The notes beneath the pieces were generated by a model. That model did no database searches. It was not told the origin of the DNA and was given only the letters and a program-made list of their open reading frames with translations. Positions 1 to 13,051 of a stretch of DNA of 64,000 bases are shown here, in pieces; the first letter of the stretch is position 1; every line of letters begins with the position of its first letter. This DNA is from Aegilops tauschii subsp. strangulata (lineage: Eukaryota; Streptophyta; Magnoliopsida; Poales; Poaceae), in assembly GCF_002575655.3 (NCBI RefSeq), contig NC_053039.3:225017622-225081621 (forward strand), given 5' to 3'. A program made the position numbers and the translations under genes.

Positions 1-503
1 TCGTCTCCGTGATCAGATCGTAGAAACTTTAATTTCTTGTCACGATGATTTTCCACTTCACTCTAAAATTCTTTGAACTTTTCAAATGTTTTAGACTTAT
101 GTTTCATCAAGTAGATATACCCATATCTGCTCAAACCATCTGTGAAGGCCAGAAAATAACGATACCCGCCGCGAGCCTCAACACTCATCGGACCGTATAC
201 ATCAGTATGTATTATTTCCAACAAGTTTGTTGCTTGCTCCATTGTTCCAGAGAATGGAGTCTTAGTCATCTTGCCCATGAGGCATGGTTCGCAAGCATCA
301 AGTGATTCATAATCAAGTGATTCCAAAAGTCCATCTTTATGGAGTTTCTTCATGCGCTTTACACCGATATGACCCAAACGGCAGTGCCACAAATAAGTTG
401 CACTATCATTATCAATTTTGCAATTTTTGGCATCAATATTATGAATATGTGTATAACTTACGATCGAGATCCAACAAACTATTTTCATTGGGTGTATGAC
501 CAT
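1..503 (-). pseudogene. pol: Copia pol fragment: GAG-pre-integrase and integrase start
   Basis: The minus strand encodes the integrase N-terminal HHCC zinc-binding region (LWHCRLGHIG with the histidines, then ACEPCLMGKM with the cysteines), followed by the first catalytic aspartate of the DDE core in IHTDVYGPM and the typical RYFLAFTDGLSRYGYIY stretch. The frame stops with TAG at 63-65, just after KFKEF, where intact relatives continue; a Gln codon changed to a stop is likely. The remaining integrase, reverse transcriptase and RNase H would lie left of the window. Integrase inserts the cDNA into the host chromosome. Confidence 0.85.
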
Positions 504-639
504 CGAAGGTTTTATTCATGTAAACAGAACAACAATTATTCTCTGACTTTAAATGAATAATCGTATTGCAATAAACATGATCAAATCATATTCACGCTCA
601 ACGCAAACGCTAAATAACATTTATTTAGGTTTAACACTA

Positions 640-1730
640 ATCCCGAAAGTATAGGGAGTGTGCGATGATGATCATATCAATCTTGGAACCACTTCCACCA
701 CACATCGTCACTTCACCCTCAACTAGTCTCTGTTTATTCTGTAACTCCTGTTTCGAGTTACTAATTTTTAGCAACCGAACAAGTATCAAATACCCAGGGG
801 CTACTATAAACACTAGTAAGGTACACATCAATAACCTATATATCAAATATACCCTTGTTCACTTTGCCATCCTTCTTATCCACAAAATATTCAGGGCATT
901 TCCACTTCTAGTGACAATTTCCTTTGCAGTAGAAGCACTTAGTCTCAAGCTTAGGTCCAGACTTGGGCTTCTTCACTTGAGTAGCAACTTGCTTGCCATT
1001 CTTCTTGAAGTTCCCCTTCTTCCCTTTGCCCTTTTCCTTGAAACTAGTGGTCTTGTCAACCATCAACACTTGATGCTCTTTCTAGATTTCTACCTTCATC
1101 GATTTCATCATCATGAAAAGCTCGGGAATCATTTTCGTCATCCCTTGCATACTATAGTTCATCACGAAGTTCTACTAACTTGGTGATGGTGACTAGAGAA
1201 TTCTGTCAATCACTATTTTATCTGGAAGATTAACTCCCACTTGATTCAAGCGATTGTAGTATCGAGACAATCTGAGCACATGTTCTCTGCTTGAGCTATT
1301 CTCCTCCATCTTTTAGCTATAGAACTTGTTGGAGACTTCATATCTCTCAACTCGGGTATTTGCTTGAAATATTAGCTTCAACTCCTGGAACATCTCATAT
1401 GGTCCATGACGTTCAAAACGTCTTTGAAGTCTCGATTCTAAGCCGTTAAGCATGGTGCACTAAACTATCAAGTAGTCATCATAATGAGTTAGCCAAACGT
1501 TCATAACGTCTGCATCTGCTCCTGCAATAGGTCTGTCACCTAGCGATGCATCAAGGACATAATTCTTCTATGTAGCAATGAGGATAAACCTCAGATCACG
1601 GACCTAGTCCGCATCATCGCTACTATCATCTTTCAACTTAGTTTTCTCTAGGAACACATATAAAACATAGGGAAGCCACAACGCGAGCTATTGATCTACA
1701 ACATTATTTGCAAAATGCTATCAGGACTAA
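640..1730 (-). pseudogene. gag: Copia gag remnant with CCHC zinc knuckle
   Basis: The minus strand encodes a degraded Copia capsid region. At about 1190-1470 a gag core of the UBN2 type can be read (LQRRFERHG, ELKLIFQAN, later LRLSRYYNRLNQVG), interrupted by stops. At about 896-940 there is a CX2CX4HX4C knuckle (CFYCKGNCH then KWKC) in which the residue after the histidine is now a stop codon. In intact relatives gag forms the virus-like particle and the knuckle binds the element RNA. No frame stays open, so I treat it as a relic. The plus-strand ORF at 665-1186 overlaps it and is a shadow. Confidence 0.75.
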
Positions 1731-2884
1731 GTTCATGATAAATTTAAGTTCAATTAATCATATTACTTAAGAACTCCCACTTAGATAGACATCCCTCTAA
1801 TCCTCTAAGTGATCACGTGATCCATATCAACTAAACCATGTCCGATCATCACGTGAGATGGAGTAGTTTCAACGGTGAACATCACTATGTTGATCATATC
1901 TACTATATGATTCACGCTCGACCTTTCGGTCTCCGTGTTCCGAGGCCATATCTGTTATATGCTAGGCTCGTCAAGTTTAACCTGAGTATTCCGCGTGTGC
2001 AACTATTTTGCACCCGTTGTATTTGAACGTAGAGCCTATCACACCCGATCATCACGTGGTGTCTCAGCACGAAGAACTTTCGCAATGGTGCATACTCAGG
2101 GAGAACACTTATACTTTGATAATTTAGTGAGGGATCATCTTATAATGCTACCGTCAATCAAAGCAAGATAAGATGCATAAAAAGATAAACATCACATGCA
2201 ATCAATATAAGTGATATGATATGGCCATCATCATCTTGTGCTTGTGATCTCCATCTCCGAAGCACCGTCATGATCCCCATCGTCACCGGCACGACACCTT
2301 GATCTCCATCGTAGCATCGTTGTCATCTCGCCAACTATTGCTTCTATGACTATCGCTACCGCTTAGTGATAAAGTAAAACAATTACATGGCGATTGCATT
2401 GCATACAATAAAACGACAACCATATGGCTCCTGCCAGTTGCCGATAACTCGGTTACAAAACATGATCATCTCATACAATAAAATTTAGCATCATGGCTTG
2501 ACCATATCACATCACGTAGACGTCCTCTACTTTGTTGTTGCAAGTTTTACGTGGCTGCTACGGGCTGAGCAAGAACCGTTCTTACCTACGCATCAAAACC
2601 ATAACGATAGTTTGTCAAGTTAGTGTTGTTTTAACCTTCGCAAGGACCGGGCGTAGCCACACTCGGTTCAACTAAAGTTGGAGAAACTGACACCCGCTAG
2701 CCACCTGTGTGGAAAGCACGTCGGTAGAACCAGTCTCGCGTAAGCGTGCGCGTAATGTCGGTCCGGGCCGCTTCATCCAACAATACCACCGAACCAAAGT
2801 ATGACATGCTGGTAAGCAGTATGACTTGTATCGCCCACAACTCACTTGTGTTCTACTCGTGCATATAACATCTACGCATAAAAC
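1731..2884 (-). other. Copia untranslated leader
   Basis: About 1.15 kb lie between the PBS and the first recognisable gag sequence. Long untranslated leaders are usual in BARE/Angela elements. I see no open frame with recognisable protein content. The short plus-strand ORF at 1838-2026 has no features of a real protein. Confidence 0.6.
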
Positions 2885-2900
2885 CAGGCTCAGATGCCAC
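2885..2900 (-). other. Primer-binding site of the Copia element
   Basis: One base inside the LTR, the minus strand reads TGGCATCTGAGCCTGG. It resembles the TGGTATCAGAGC site complementary to initiator methionine tRNA used by many Copia elements, with two or three changes. It fixes the inner LTR border and the direction of the element. Confidence 0.8.
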
Positions 2901-2901
2901 T

Positions 2902-4621
2902 GTTGGGGAACGTAGTAATTTCAAAATTTTCCTACGCACACACAGGATCATGGTGATGCATAGCAACGAGAGGGGAGAGTGTCCTCAACGTACCCTCGTA
3001 GACCGAAAGCGTTAGCCCAACGCGGTTGATGTAGTTGTACGTCTTCACGATCCGACCGATCCAAGTACCGAACGCACGGCACCTCCGAGTTCAGCACACG
3101 TTCAGCTCGATGACGTCCCGCGAACTTCGATCCAGCAGAGCTTCACGGGAGAGTTCCATCAGCACGACGGCGTGGTGACGGTGATGATGATGCTACCGAC
3201 GGAGGGCTTCGCCTAAGCACCGCTACGATATGACCGAGGTGGAATATGATGGAGGGGGCACCGCACACGGCTGGAATAGATCAACAGATCCACTTGTGTC
3301 TATGGGGTGCCCCCTGGCCACGTATATAAAGGAGTGGAGGAGGGGGAGAGGGCCGGCCCCTATGGCGCGCCCTGGAGGAGTCCTACTCCCACCGGGAGTA
3401 GGATTCCTCTCCTTCCAAGTAGTAGGAGTAGGAGACAAGGAAGGGGAAGAGGGAAGAGAAGGAAGGAGGGGGCGCCGCCCCTCCCCCTAGTCCAATTCAG
3501 ACTAGTCATTGGGGGGGGGGGCGCGGCCTGCCTCTCTCTCTCCCCTAAAGCCCAATAAGGCCCATATACTTCTTCCCCCGTATTCCCGTAACTCCCCGGT
3601 ACTCCGAAAAATACCCGAACCACTCAGAACCTTTCCGATGTCCGAATATAGTCCTCCAGTATATCAATCTTTATGTCTTGACCATTTCGAGACTCCTCGT
3701 CATGTCCCCGATCTCATCCGGGACTCCGAACTACCTTCGGTACATCAAAACACATAAATTCATAATACAAATCGTCGAACGTTAAGCGTGCGGACCCTAC
3801 GGGTTCGAGAACTATGTAGACATGACCGAGACACGTCTCCGGTCAATAACCAATAGCGGAACCTGGATGCTCATATTGGCTCCCACATATTCTACGAAGA
3901 TCTTTATCGGCCAAACCGCATAACAACATACGTTGTTCTCTTTGTCATCGGTATGTTACTTGCCCGAGATTCGATCATCGGTATCTCAATACCTAGTTCA
4001 ATCTCGTTACCGGCAAGTCTCTTTACTCGTTCTGTAATACATCATCCCGCAACTAACTTATTAGTTACAATGCTTGCAAGGCTTATAATGATGTGCATTA
4101 CCGAGTGGGCCCAGAGATACCTCTCTGACAATCGGAGTGACAAATCCTAATCTCGAAATACGCCAACCCAACAAGTACCTTTGGAGACACCTGTAGAGCA
4201 CCTTTATAATCACCCAGTTACGTTGTGACGTTTGGTAGCACACAAAGTGTTCCTCCGGTAAACGGGAGTTGCATAATCTCATAGTCATAGGAACATGTAT
4301 AAGTCATGAAGAAAGCAATAGCAGAATACTAAACGATCAAGTGCTAAGCTAACGGAATGGGTCAAGTCAATCAAATCATTCTCCTAATGATGTGATCCCG
4401 TTAATCAAATGACAACTCCTGTCTGTGGCTAGGAAACATAACCATCTTTGATCAACGAGCTAGTCAAGTAGAGGCATACTAGTGACACTCTGTTTGTCTA
4501 TGTATTCACACATGTATCATGTTTCCGGTGAATACAATTCTAGCATGAATAATAAACATTTATCATGATATAAGGAAATAAATAATAACTTTATTATTGC
4601 CTCTAGGGAATATTTCCTTCA
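2902..4621 (-). repeat. 5' LTR of the Copia element
   Basis: On the plus strand the repeat opens with tgttggggaacgtag at 2902 and closes with atatttccttca at 4621. Read on the minus strand it therefore starts TGAAGGAAATATTCCC and ends CCCCAACA, the expected TG...CA form, about 1720 bp long. A TATA-like stretch (gtatataaa) lies near 3322-3330. No second LTR is in the window, so insertion age cannot be read here. Confidence 0.88.
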
Positions 4622-5119
4622 TTGGATGCACCTGCGAACTTTGCACCATGTCTCGATGTGAGAAAGGGCAATGCACGGTACCGTAGAGGCTAGCAAATTG
4701 CGGAAAGGTAAGAGTGCGTATAATCCATGGACTCACATTAGTCATAAAAGAACTCATATACTTATTGCAAAAGTTTATTAGCCCTCGAAGCAAAGTACTA
4801 CTACGCATGCCCCTAGGGGGATAGATTGGTAGGAAAAGACCATCGCTCGTCCCCGACCGCCACTCATAAGGAAGACAATCAATAATAAATCATGCTCCAA
4901 CATCATAGCATAACGAGAGACTATACGTGCATGCTTCGGGAATCACAAACCTTAACACCAATATTCTTACTAAACACAACCATTTGCTAGTACCTCCCAC
5001 ATATTCCATCTCTATATCGCAAAACTATTGCAAGGAATCAAACATATCATATTCAGTGATCCATAATTTTTATGTAGGATTTTATGACTAACCATGCAAA
5101 TGACCAATTCCTGTTGACT

Positions 5120-5345
5120 CTCTAAATAGATCTAAGTGAAGCATGAGAGTTTAATTCTTTCTACAGATGACCATGCTCTAATAAATATAAGTGAAGCAAA
5201 AGAGCATTCTTCAAACAACGGTTTTCTATGTGAAGATAAACAGGCAATCAAAACTTCAAATGATATAAGTGAAGCACATGCAGCATTCTATAAAGCCATA
5301 CTCAAAAGATATAAGTGAAGTGCAATGAGCATTCTATAAATCAAC
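5120..5345 (-). repeat. S-A array of CTTCACTTATAT-type imperfect repeats
   Basis: The words (t)ataagtgaagc and gagcattct(ataaa) recur several times with 40-70 bp spacing. On the minus strand this reads CTTCACTTATAT and TTTATAGAATGCTC. The same array occurs at 18470-18680 in S-C and 32170-32310 in S-B. Confidence 0.7.
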
Positions 5346-5473
5346 CATGGACTATCTCATACTAGCATGGTTCATAAAATAAAAATGAAAACTAAACGCA
5401 AAAGACGCTCCAAGATTTGCACATATCGCATGAACGAGACGAATCCGAAAACATACCGATACTTGTTGAAGAA

Positions 5474-5562
5474 AGATGGGATGCCTTCCGGGGCATCCCC
5501 AAGCTTAGACGCTTGAGTCTCCTTGAATATTACTTGGGCTGCCTTGGGAATCCCCAAGCTTG
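5474..5562 (-). repeat. S-A copies of the AAGCTTGGGGAT motif and hairpin
   Basis: Minus-strand AAGCTTGGGGATGCC lies at about 5492-5506, followed by CCGGAAGGCATCCC, a slightly damaged version of the hairpin described in S-C and S-B. A second motif copy (AAGCTTGGGGATTCCC) is at about 5544-5559. Confidence 0.65.
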
Positions 5563-6352
5563 ATCTCTTGCCTCTCCCCCTTCTCCTCACATCGATACCT
5601 CCTCGATCTTCGAACACTTCATCCACACAAAACTTAACCAAACTTTTAGTGGCGGGGTTAGTGAACATGGCAATGAAATCCCATCATGTACTGCTGTAAC
5701 ATTATTGTATAATTATAAACAAACATTACCCACTGTATGCTATCACAATTCTATGGCCCCAAGTCAAGGAGGCTTCAACAAGAATTCAAACATACGCAAA
5801 TAATGAAGCTATAACAGCAATCTGTGAAAACAGGACAGTCTGTAAAGATTCGAACGTCCACCATACTTCTGTAACTCTAAAAATTCTGAAAAAATTACGA
5901 AAAATAACAATTTTGTATATAAAGACAGTGCAAAAGGTTTCCGAACTGTTTGACGTTCCAGTAAAAAAATTAAAATCGCGCACTACAGCCAAAGTTTCTG
6001 TTTTGCACCGCACAAACCAACAAGCAATTTAAACATCCTAAAGGCAAATTTTGGCACATTATTTTTATAATACAATGGAATTGTACAAGGGGATAATTAT
6101 TTTTGTTGAAAAGTTCTGCAATTCAAGATTCATAAAGTTTCCATGGGCATGAACAAGGACGTCCCCCACTTTTACAATGCTCGTCTCTCCCACTTTCGCT
6201 TTTATTTTTGTGAAGTTTTAAGTTCCCCTCTATATTTTGTTGTTTTTTAAACTTTATAAAATCACTCACCAGAAATAATTGACTCTCTAAAACTTCCGGG
6301 TTGTCTCCCTGGCAGCGCTTTCTTTAAAGCCATTAAGCTAAGCATAAAGTGC

Positions 6353-6808
6353 TCAATTAATGAATCCACCCGGATCCCAAGATATATCAAAGCCAATTTG
6401 AATCAACAATGATTTAGCATTTAGTAGTGAGCACAAAGCAACATATACAAGCAATGAAAAAGTCTAACTCTCTTCCTATGCATTGTCATGTCGCACAAGA
6501 ACAATTCATGAACATCGGCCAATACATAGCATACGCAGTTTCTTGCAATTTTATCGTGTTGGTAACATAAAGAGGCGGAGATGTAGTTCCTCTCCCGTAA
6601 TAATTGCAAGTAGGAGCAGCAAGCACATGCATATAATATTCATCAAAATCATCATGTGCAACGGTAAAAGGCAACCCATCAATATAATCCTTAATAAGAA
6701 CACACTTCTCCGATATAGTGTAGTTTGGAGAGTTCAAAAAGATAATAGGTCTATCATGTGTGGGTGCAATAGCAACAATTTCATTCTTAACATAAGGAAC
6801 TATAGCAA
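6353..6808 (-). pseudogene. C-terminal part of the Sabrina family ORF (copy 1)
   Basis: The minus strand encodes the C-terminal third of the ORF that is intact in S-C at 16272-17615, with recognisable segments such as NSPNYTISEK, YIDGLPFTVAHDDFDEY and APTCNYYGRGT. It ends at the equivalent TGA (6353-6355). An 8 bp loss relative to the duplicate at 20602-21065 shifts the frame near 6517. The N-terminal part lies beyond the inserted LARD, at 25231-26118. Function is unknown; see the S-C entry. Confidence 0.75.
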
Positions 6809-9800
6809 TGTCAGGACCCTGATTCTAAGTCACACTGATCTAGCATGTAACACCTCATATCACTTTGCGGCCTCACGCACGGTATTCCCACGGGTGTCGC
6901 CTTACCTGGCCTGGGACCGTTTGTGCCTTTTGGCTCACATATATGATGGTGTCGCCAGCATCCATATGACAGAGAACCCGGGCCGACATGGCTAGTCGTG
7001 AACCCAAAGTGGCACTAACTTACGGGGACAGGCATACATGAAACAACATCGAGCATGTCGGTCAGCAGCGTGTGAATCCGGGTTGTAGCAACTCGGCTAA
7101 CAGGACTCCGGTAAACCCGGGCTGTAGCAGGCTAGCAGGACTTTGGATGTCACCGCGTGATATTTCCCCGAAGGGACAGACACAGGAACGAAGTGAATCA
7201 CATGCCGGCCAGTCTAAGTGTTCCGGAGCAGTAGTGCTGGGCTAACAGGACTCCGGTAAACCGGGCTGTAGCGGACTACCAAGGCTCAGTGGAAGCACCA
7301 GACTACATTTCCCCATAAGAGAGGCTACCAAGGATAAACAACTAGATTGTCGGATCCCACACATACCAAGCATTTCAACCATACACACAATATGCTCGAT
7401 ATGTGTAAATACAACATGGCATCACAACAAGACTCTACGACTCAGAGTATTTATTCATTTGGCTCCGAGGAGCCAAGTATTACAATCATGGGTCTCATGA
7501 CCCAACATACAGAGCATACAAGCAACAAGCACATGCGGAAGCTTAACTTGTTTGAGTACAGACAACTACAAATGAAAAGGGCTGAGAAGCCTGACTATCT
7601 ACAAGACCCTGCCGAGGGCACAAGATCGTAGCTGAGGTAACAAGCTAAACATCGAAGTCCACGCGAAACTACTAGCGAGACTGAAGTCTCTCTACAAAAC
7701 ATAAATTAAGCAAACGTGAGTACAAATGTACCCAGCAAGACTTACATCAGAACTAACTACATATGCATCGGTATCAACAAAGGGGGTGGTGGAGTCTAAC
7801 TGCAGCAAGCCAGCTTTGACTCAGTGGCTATCCTGAACTACGACCGCAAGTAACTCTTTTGAGGTGGCGCACACGAGTCCACATATTCACCATATCAATA
7901 CACCACTATGGATCCGCTCCCGTCTCCCTATGAGAACGCCATCCATAACACTCACGCTTATCTTGCGCATTTTAGAGTATCCACTTTCACTTGTCTATGA
8001 ACTGTACAGGCAACCCAGAAGTCCTTTACCGCGGACACGGCTATTCGAATAGATCATTTATAACCCTGTAGAGGTGTACTTCTTCACACACGCTCTCGCC
8101 ACTTACCACCATGTACACGTCGTGTATCTCGGCAACCTTCAAGCGAAAGCCTGGCGAGGGAGTCGGCCACGACCTGACTAACCACACAAGTCTCTAGTCT
8201 AGGTTTATCGCCTATTCGGGTTCCATCCGCAAGGAGATCCGGCCGGGGTGTCCCTCACGGCCCCAAACGATGTTTGCAGGGTTCCCAAGCCCACCTCGAC
8301 GGATGGATCTATGCTTGGTACACCGTGCCACGGTGCCTAGTCTGTCCCAAGCCCACCTGTACCGGGTGCCACTTGGTAGACTACTAACACTACCTACAAA
8401 CACCAGAAACTAGTTGCAACTCCTGGACAGAGATCAGGTTGATTAATAAGTCGAGAGAGCTTGGAGCGCTCGGAGCCCAATGTGTGGTAGTAACTGTTCA
8501 TGGATCACAAACACAGAACTCAGTTCCTGAGGACGGCTGCAATGAGACAACCCACCATGTACTCCTACATGGCCTCTCACCGCTACCTTTACCAAATCGT
8601 GTTCACACACTTAGCTCTCAACAGTAGGACATGTTCACAACTTTCCAACTCATCCCCAATGAATCAGACCTGACACAACTCTAAGCAATAGCAGGCATGA
8701 CAAACAGGCATGAATGAGTAGGCACATCAGGGCTCAAACAACTCCTACTCATGCTAGTGGGTTTCATCTATTTACTGTGGCAATGACAGGTCATGCAGAG
8801 GAAAGGGGTTCAACTACCGTAGCATGTAACAATTGAAACGTTGTTGTCCTAATGCAGTAAAAGAGAGCAGGAGCGAGAGAGTGGAATTGTATCAGAATGA
8901 ACAAGGGGGTTTTCCTTGCCTGGCACTTCTGAAGATGATATAGCTCTTCATCGGTGTCATCGAACTCATCGTCGGAACATACATCTACTGAGGGGGAACA
9001 ACCACCGGCAACAAAGAAAGAACACAATCAATGCAATGCAACAATATGATGCATGATCATGACATGGCAATATGCTATGATTTGACCTAATGCAACTAAC
9101 ATCGATTTAAATGAAGTTGGTGTGAATACAAGATTCAAATTCAAACTCCATATGTGATTATTCAAATGCCATTTAATTGATTTGACCTGATCAGCAGGCA
9201 TAAGTTGCTCAAACATGCATGAAAATGCTACAGATGGATAGATTGGATTTTTCTGATAATTTTTCATATATAGATCTTTTCATTTGGAGTTACAGATTAA
9301 TTTCTATGATTTTTCTAAGTTTATAGCAATTTCTAGAATTTTCTAATTTTAAATCCAGAAAACCATTACTGCGTCAGCATGACAACAACATTGCGTCAGC
9401 AGGTCAACTGGGTTGACCCAGGTCAAACCTGATGGCTGGGACCCACGGGTCAGTGTCTCAGGGCTGGTTTGGGTGCATGACATGTGGGACCAGTCAGCGC
9501 TGACTTGGTCAAAGTCAAAGCTGACACGTGGGGTCCGCAAGATTAGCACTAATCTAAACAGGAATTAAACTAACCTAAACAGGCACAGGGGCCCACATGG
9601 CAGTGTCTATGCTTATAGACTAATCATGGTAATTAGACTAGTCTAATCCGTCCACGTCACCAGGTTAACTCCGGCGATGAACGGAGCGCGGCGACGATGC
9701 CCGTCCGGCCAACTCCGGCGTCGGCTGGGTGCGCGGCCGGGCGCGTTCGAAAGCCTGCGATGCGGCGCATCTAAAGGTGGCCGCGGTGTGTGCTGGGATG

Positions 9801-11030
9801 CCGTGCAGCGGCGACGGCGACGAGCCGGGCGGCGGCCGAAGCTCGGGACACACGGGCGCGGTTGATGTAGTGCGTTAGCGAGCGGGATTAGGTGTTGGGC
9901 GGACTCCACTTGGCTCCAGGAGCATGCGTGACTCGATGGTTCGAGCAGCGGAGCACATCAGCTAGGTTCCCGGCGGCCATGGCGGACGGCGGTGCTCGGG
10001 CACGCGGCGAGGGTGCTACAGCACAGGAACGAGCGAAATGAAGAAGGGGAAATGGGCAGGAGCTCACAATGAAGACGATGAGCAGGTCGGTGGGCTCGGG
10101 GAAGGCCGGACGGTGTCGGAGCATCTCCGGCGATCTGGAGAGCCGAAGGTTGAAGACGACGGCGTCGGCGGCGTTCGGGGCTGTTCGGCGTTGCGTAGCT
10201 TGGCGAGGTCTAGGGAGACACGGCGGAGCTTCTGGACTCAGGCGGAGGGCGAGGAGGTGGCTCTGCCCGCGGCAACTGCAAGCGGCGGCGACGGTGGCGT
10301 TCGGCCGTGCGCGTGAGAGAGAGACAGAGGAGGGGATGAGGGCGAGGGAGAGTGCGAGAGAGGTCGGGGGGCCTACGTGGCGTCATCAGGGCGTCGAGGG
10401 ACAGGCAGGCTGCCTGGAGGTGGCCGAGCGCGTGCCGGCCTGCGTCGGGCACACGCCCTCCTGCCCACTGGTAGGAGGTGGAAGACGACAGGGGGAGCCC
10501 CTGGTGGGCTGGGCCAGAACAGGAGCTGGGCCGGTGCGGCTGCAGGTAGGTGGCCTAGGTAGTTCCCTCTCTCTTTCTCTCTCCTTTTATCTCTTTTTGT
10601 TTTTTATTTTTCTGTAGTTGTTTGGGCTTAAATAAAAATACCAGAGCACTTCTAAAAATCCTGCAAATAATTGTGGGCATGTTCTGAAATATTTACGATA
10701 GCCCTCAACTGTTTCCAGAATTATTTGAGCATTTAAGATAATTATAGCATTTAAATGCCCAAAGTCAAATACCTTATGATTTAATCCAAAAATCCAAAAA
10801 TGACCTAGAAATATGCTCATCATTTTTGGCAGAGGTTTTCACCTTTATCAGCAATCATGAACATTTTCAAAGGCATTTTAGGTTCTTTGGAAAAATATTT
10901 TAGTAAACCCTAGTTGGATTAAGGGGGTGCTGGGGGTTTTCTGTCATCCCCATTTCAACTTAAATAGAATTTAAACATGATGCAACAAGATGCAGAACAC
11001 CAGGCAGTACTAGAAGCTAGGGATGTGACA
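6809..11030 (-). repeat. LARD LTR copy 1 (3' LTR)
   Basis: The plus strand opens tgtcaggaccctg at 6809 and closes ggatgtgaca at 11030, giving TGTCA...TGACA ends. It is about 4222 bp long and closely similar along its full length to 21066-25230. The two copies differ by scattered substitutions and indels, for example about 55 bp present near 9134-9190 and missing near 23393. A GC-rich island lies at about 9640-10560. The short GC-rich ORFs inside it show no recognisable protein. Confidence 0.85.
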
Positions 11031-11042
11031 ACTCACCCCCAC
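11031..11042 (-). other. Polypurine tract next to the LARD 3' LTR
   Basis: The minus strand reads GTGGGGGTGAGT directly before the LTR start TGTCACATCCC. A purine-rich primer for plus-strand DNA synthesis is expected exactly here, and it sets the minus orientation of the element. Confidence 0.7.
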
Positions 11043-13017
11043 TAAACAAGAATCTCGTCCCGAGATTTAAGACGTGAGGTAAGAAGTCAGAGGGGTCACA
11101 AGCTAACACGATCTTCATGATCCAATAGCCCTTCTCGAAGATGTTGATTTATTGCTCCAATTGATTTTGACGTCTTTGCTTTCGAGATCTTCATCCAGCA
11201 TGATGACGACAGAGAGAAACTCTACAGGAATTGATCTCCTCGAAGATCGAGCACCTAGGATCAACTCATGGAGTGAGACATTAGATCATCTCTTGAGCTA
11301 AGACTCAAACACATACATCGAGAGAGGTGGATAGTAACAGATGACGAGGGTTCAATTTGGTAAGCACAACGCTTAAGTAAGATGGTGCAAGGTTTCAGAG
11401 TAGCGAGGAGTTGATTGCCATGATTCCGTAACGGGGCACCTTAGGGTAGGTGACTCGTAGAATTATTCCCTTAAGTGGCAAGAAGAATTACTTTTGATGC
11501 ATAGATCATTGGAACTCTTCATACCAGCCTGAGGTAATTCATAATTGGTCGTTTGAAGGAATTCGAAAGAATGGCATACTCAGTTTGGAAAGGGAACTAG
11601 AGTTATAAGACAACTCAGCAAATGGGAAGCATATGCTAGATGGTGCCGAGGATATAACCCAGTGACTGAGCGTGCTCTCAAGAACTTGAGCATTTCCATA
11701 TTCATCAAGGTTCTACCAACATCCATGTCAAGGATCCTGGCAACCCAACATACTACCATGATGAATAGTGATGGACAATGCAGATGCAAAGGAAGATAAC
11801 ATCTACTCAGATTTCACCCTAGCGAGGCCAAGGAAACAAAATCTGGATGATCGACCGAGAGACATTTAGCACTCCGCTTCTAATGTTCTCCTTGATGTAC
11901 TAGCGTAACCCATTTGATATGGTTTGGTATCTTGAACATCAAGTAGAAGGTCAGACATCGGGAGTGCAAGAATCCATAAGGAATAACTACGGAAGTAAAT
12001 CCTACGGAATCCTTATGGGGAGGTGGCCAACTTTCTCAATCAAGATACTACAATAATAGGTCTTCCGACTGGGTGTGTTGGCCACGACAACCACTTACCG
12101 GGGTACAGAGAGACCATTAGTATAGTTCTTGGGAAACGTTCCAACCATCATATCTGCCTAAGATTCAGATCTAGTTGGGGTCAGGACATTCAGGACTCAT
12201 CAAGTCTAGAAAGAAAAATGGAAGTTTGCAACACAAATCGATGAGATGGCGTTGCGAGATTCTCGGGGAATGAACTATGATAGCAAGCTCCAAAACATGA
12301 GCTGGTTCTGCTACACACATGTGAACATGCTGTCCCAGACAAGCATTACCACATAGTAATCTTATAATAAAACACTACCGAGTTCAGGTGGGGAACCATC
12401 AACGAGGATATCGAAGTCTTGTGCATGAACTAGTATTCGCACATCAACTCCTTTTCCTTGAACAAATCCATCAGTGTCTTGGTGTGCTAGGGATTCATAT
12501 AGAATGAAGGTTGCAATTCTCCAGACCACAGAATACTTCGCACGTATGCATGACTGACTTGGGATGATTCCAAAGGAAGCGAAACAAACTTTCTCAAATT
12601 TACGGCGGCAACTTGCATCATATGCACGCGAATTAGAGGAAGTCACTTCTTCCATCAAAACATAAACTTCATGAGCTAGCACGAAGAAAATGCTTTCAAA
12701 AGTTTCCAATGCTAACTTAGATGTTCAACATGAATCATGGACAAGATGAAAATGTTGTCAATGGGCTCAACAACAAACCATCCAGGCTTCCATATAGATG
12801 GAATTCCACAACTAAGTTAACACAGTGATAGCATTGGTCAGACCAAAGGACGTAATGGTGTATGCCGAAGGAATCAACCACGAGTAAGACAACATTACGA
12901 ACATCGTTGGTTCTGATTTGATTTGAGGATAGCCCACACTTAAATCAAAGTTTGGACAAGACAATAGATCCAATAACTGATCACGAGGACCAATCGATGA
13001 AGATATCATCTTTCTAC

Positions 13018-13018
<1 letters not shown>

Positions 13019-13047
<29 letters not shown>
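13019..13047. repeat. (AC)n microsatellite
   Basis: An uninterrupted AC dinucleotide run of about 14 units lies inside the LARD interior. Confidence 0.95.

Positions 13048-13051
<4 letters not shown>

Larger units (their letters stand above)
1..4621 (-). mobile_element. Copia LTR retrotransposon, BARE/WIS/Angela type, 5' part only
   Basis: The element is read on the minus strand and runs off the left edge. From right to left it shows a 1.7 kb 5' LTR, a PBS, a leader (about 1731-2884), gag remnants and the start of pol. The LTR ends and the gag/pol motifs match the BARE/WIS/Angela group of Triticeae Copia elements as I remember them. It sits inside the minus-strand Sabrina-like element S-A, whose sequence resumes at 4622. 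The bases next to the LTR (ttgga, 4622-4626) are the candidate TSD, but the partner lies outside the window. Stops in gag and pol make it a dead copy. Confidence 0.88.
4622..6808 (-). mobile_element. Sabrina-like Gypsy element S-A, interior piece
   Basis: The minus strand matches the interior of S-C (17200-19300) over most of its length: the end of the family ORF (6353-6808), then non-coding interior with the direct-repeat array and the hairpin region. It is cut at 4621/4622 by the Copia LTR and at 6808/6809 by the LARD LTR. The last five bases before the LARD LTR are AGCAA, the TSD of that insertion. S-A resumes at 25231. Confidence 0.82.

Noticed and set aside
665..1186. 173-codon plus-strand ORF
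   Set aside because: It is antisense to the Copia gag with its CCHC knuckle and has no protein-like features of its own.
10069..10617. GC-rich ORFs of about 180 codons (also 24273-24818)
   Set aside because: Arg/Gly/Ala-rich low-complexity reading of the GC-rich LTR island; overlapping frames on both strands are equally open and the two copies do not favour one frame. Kept only as a GC-island observation.
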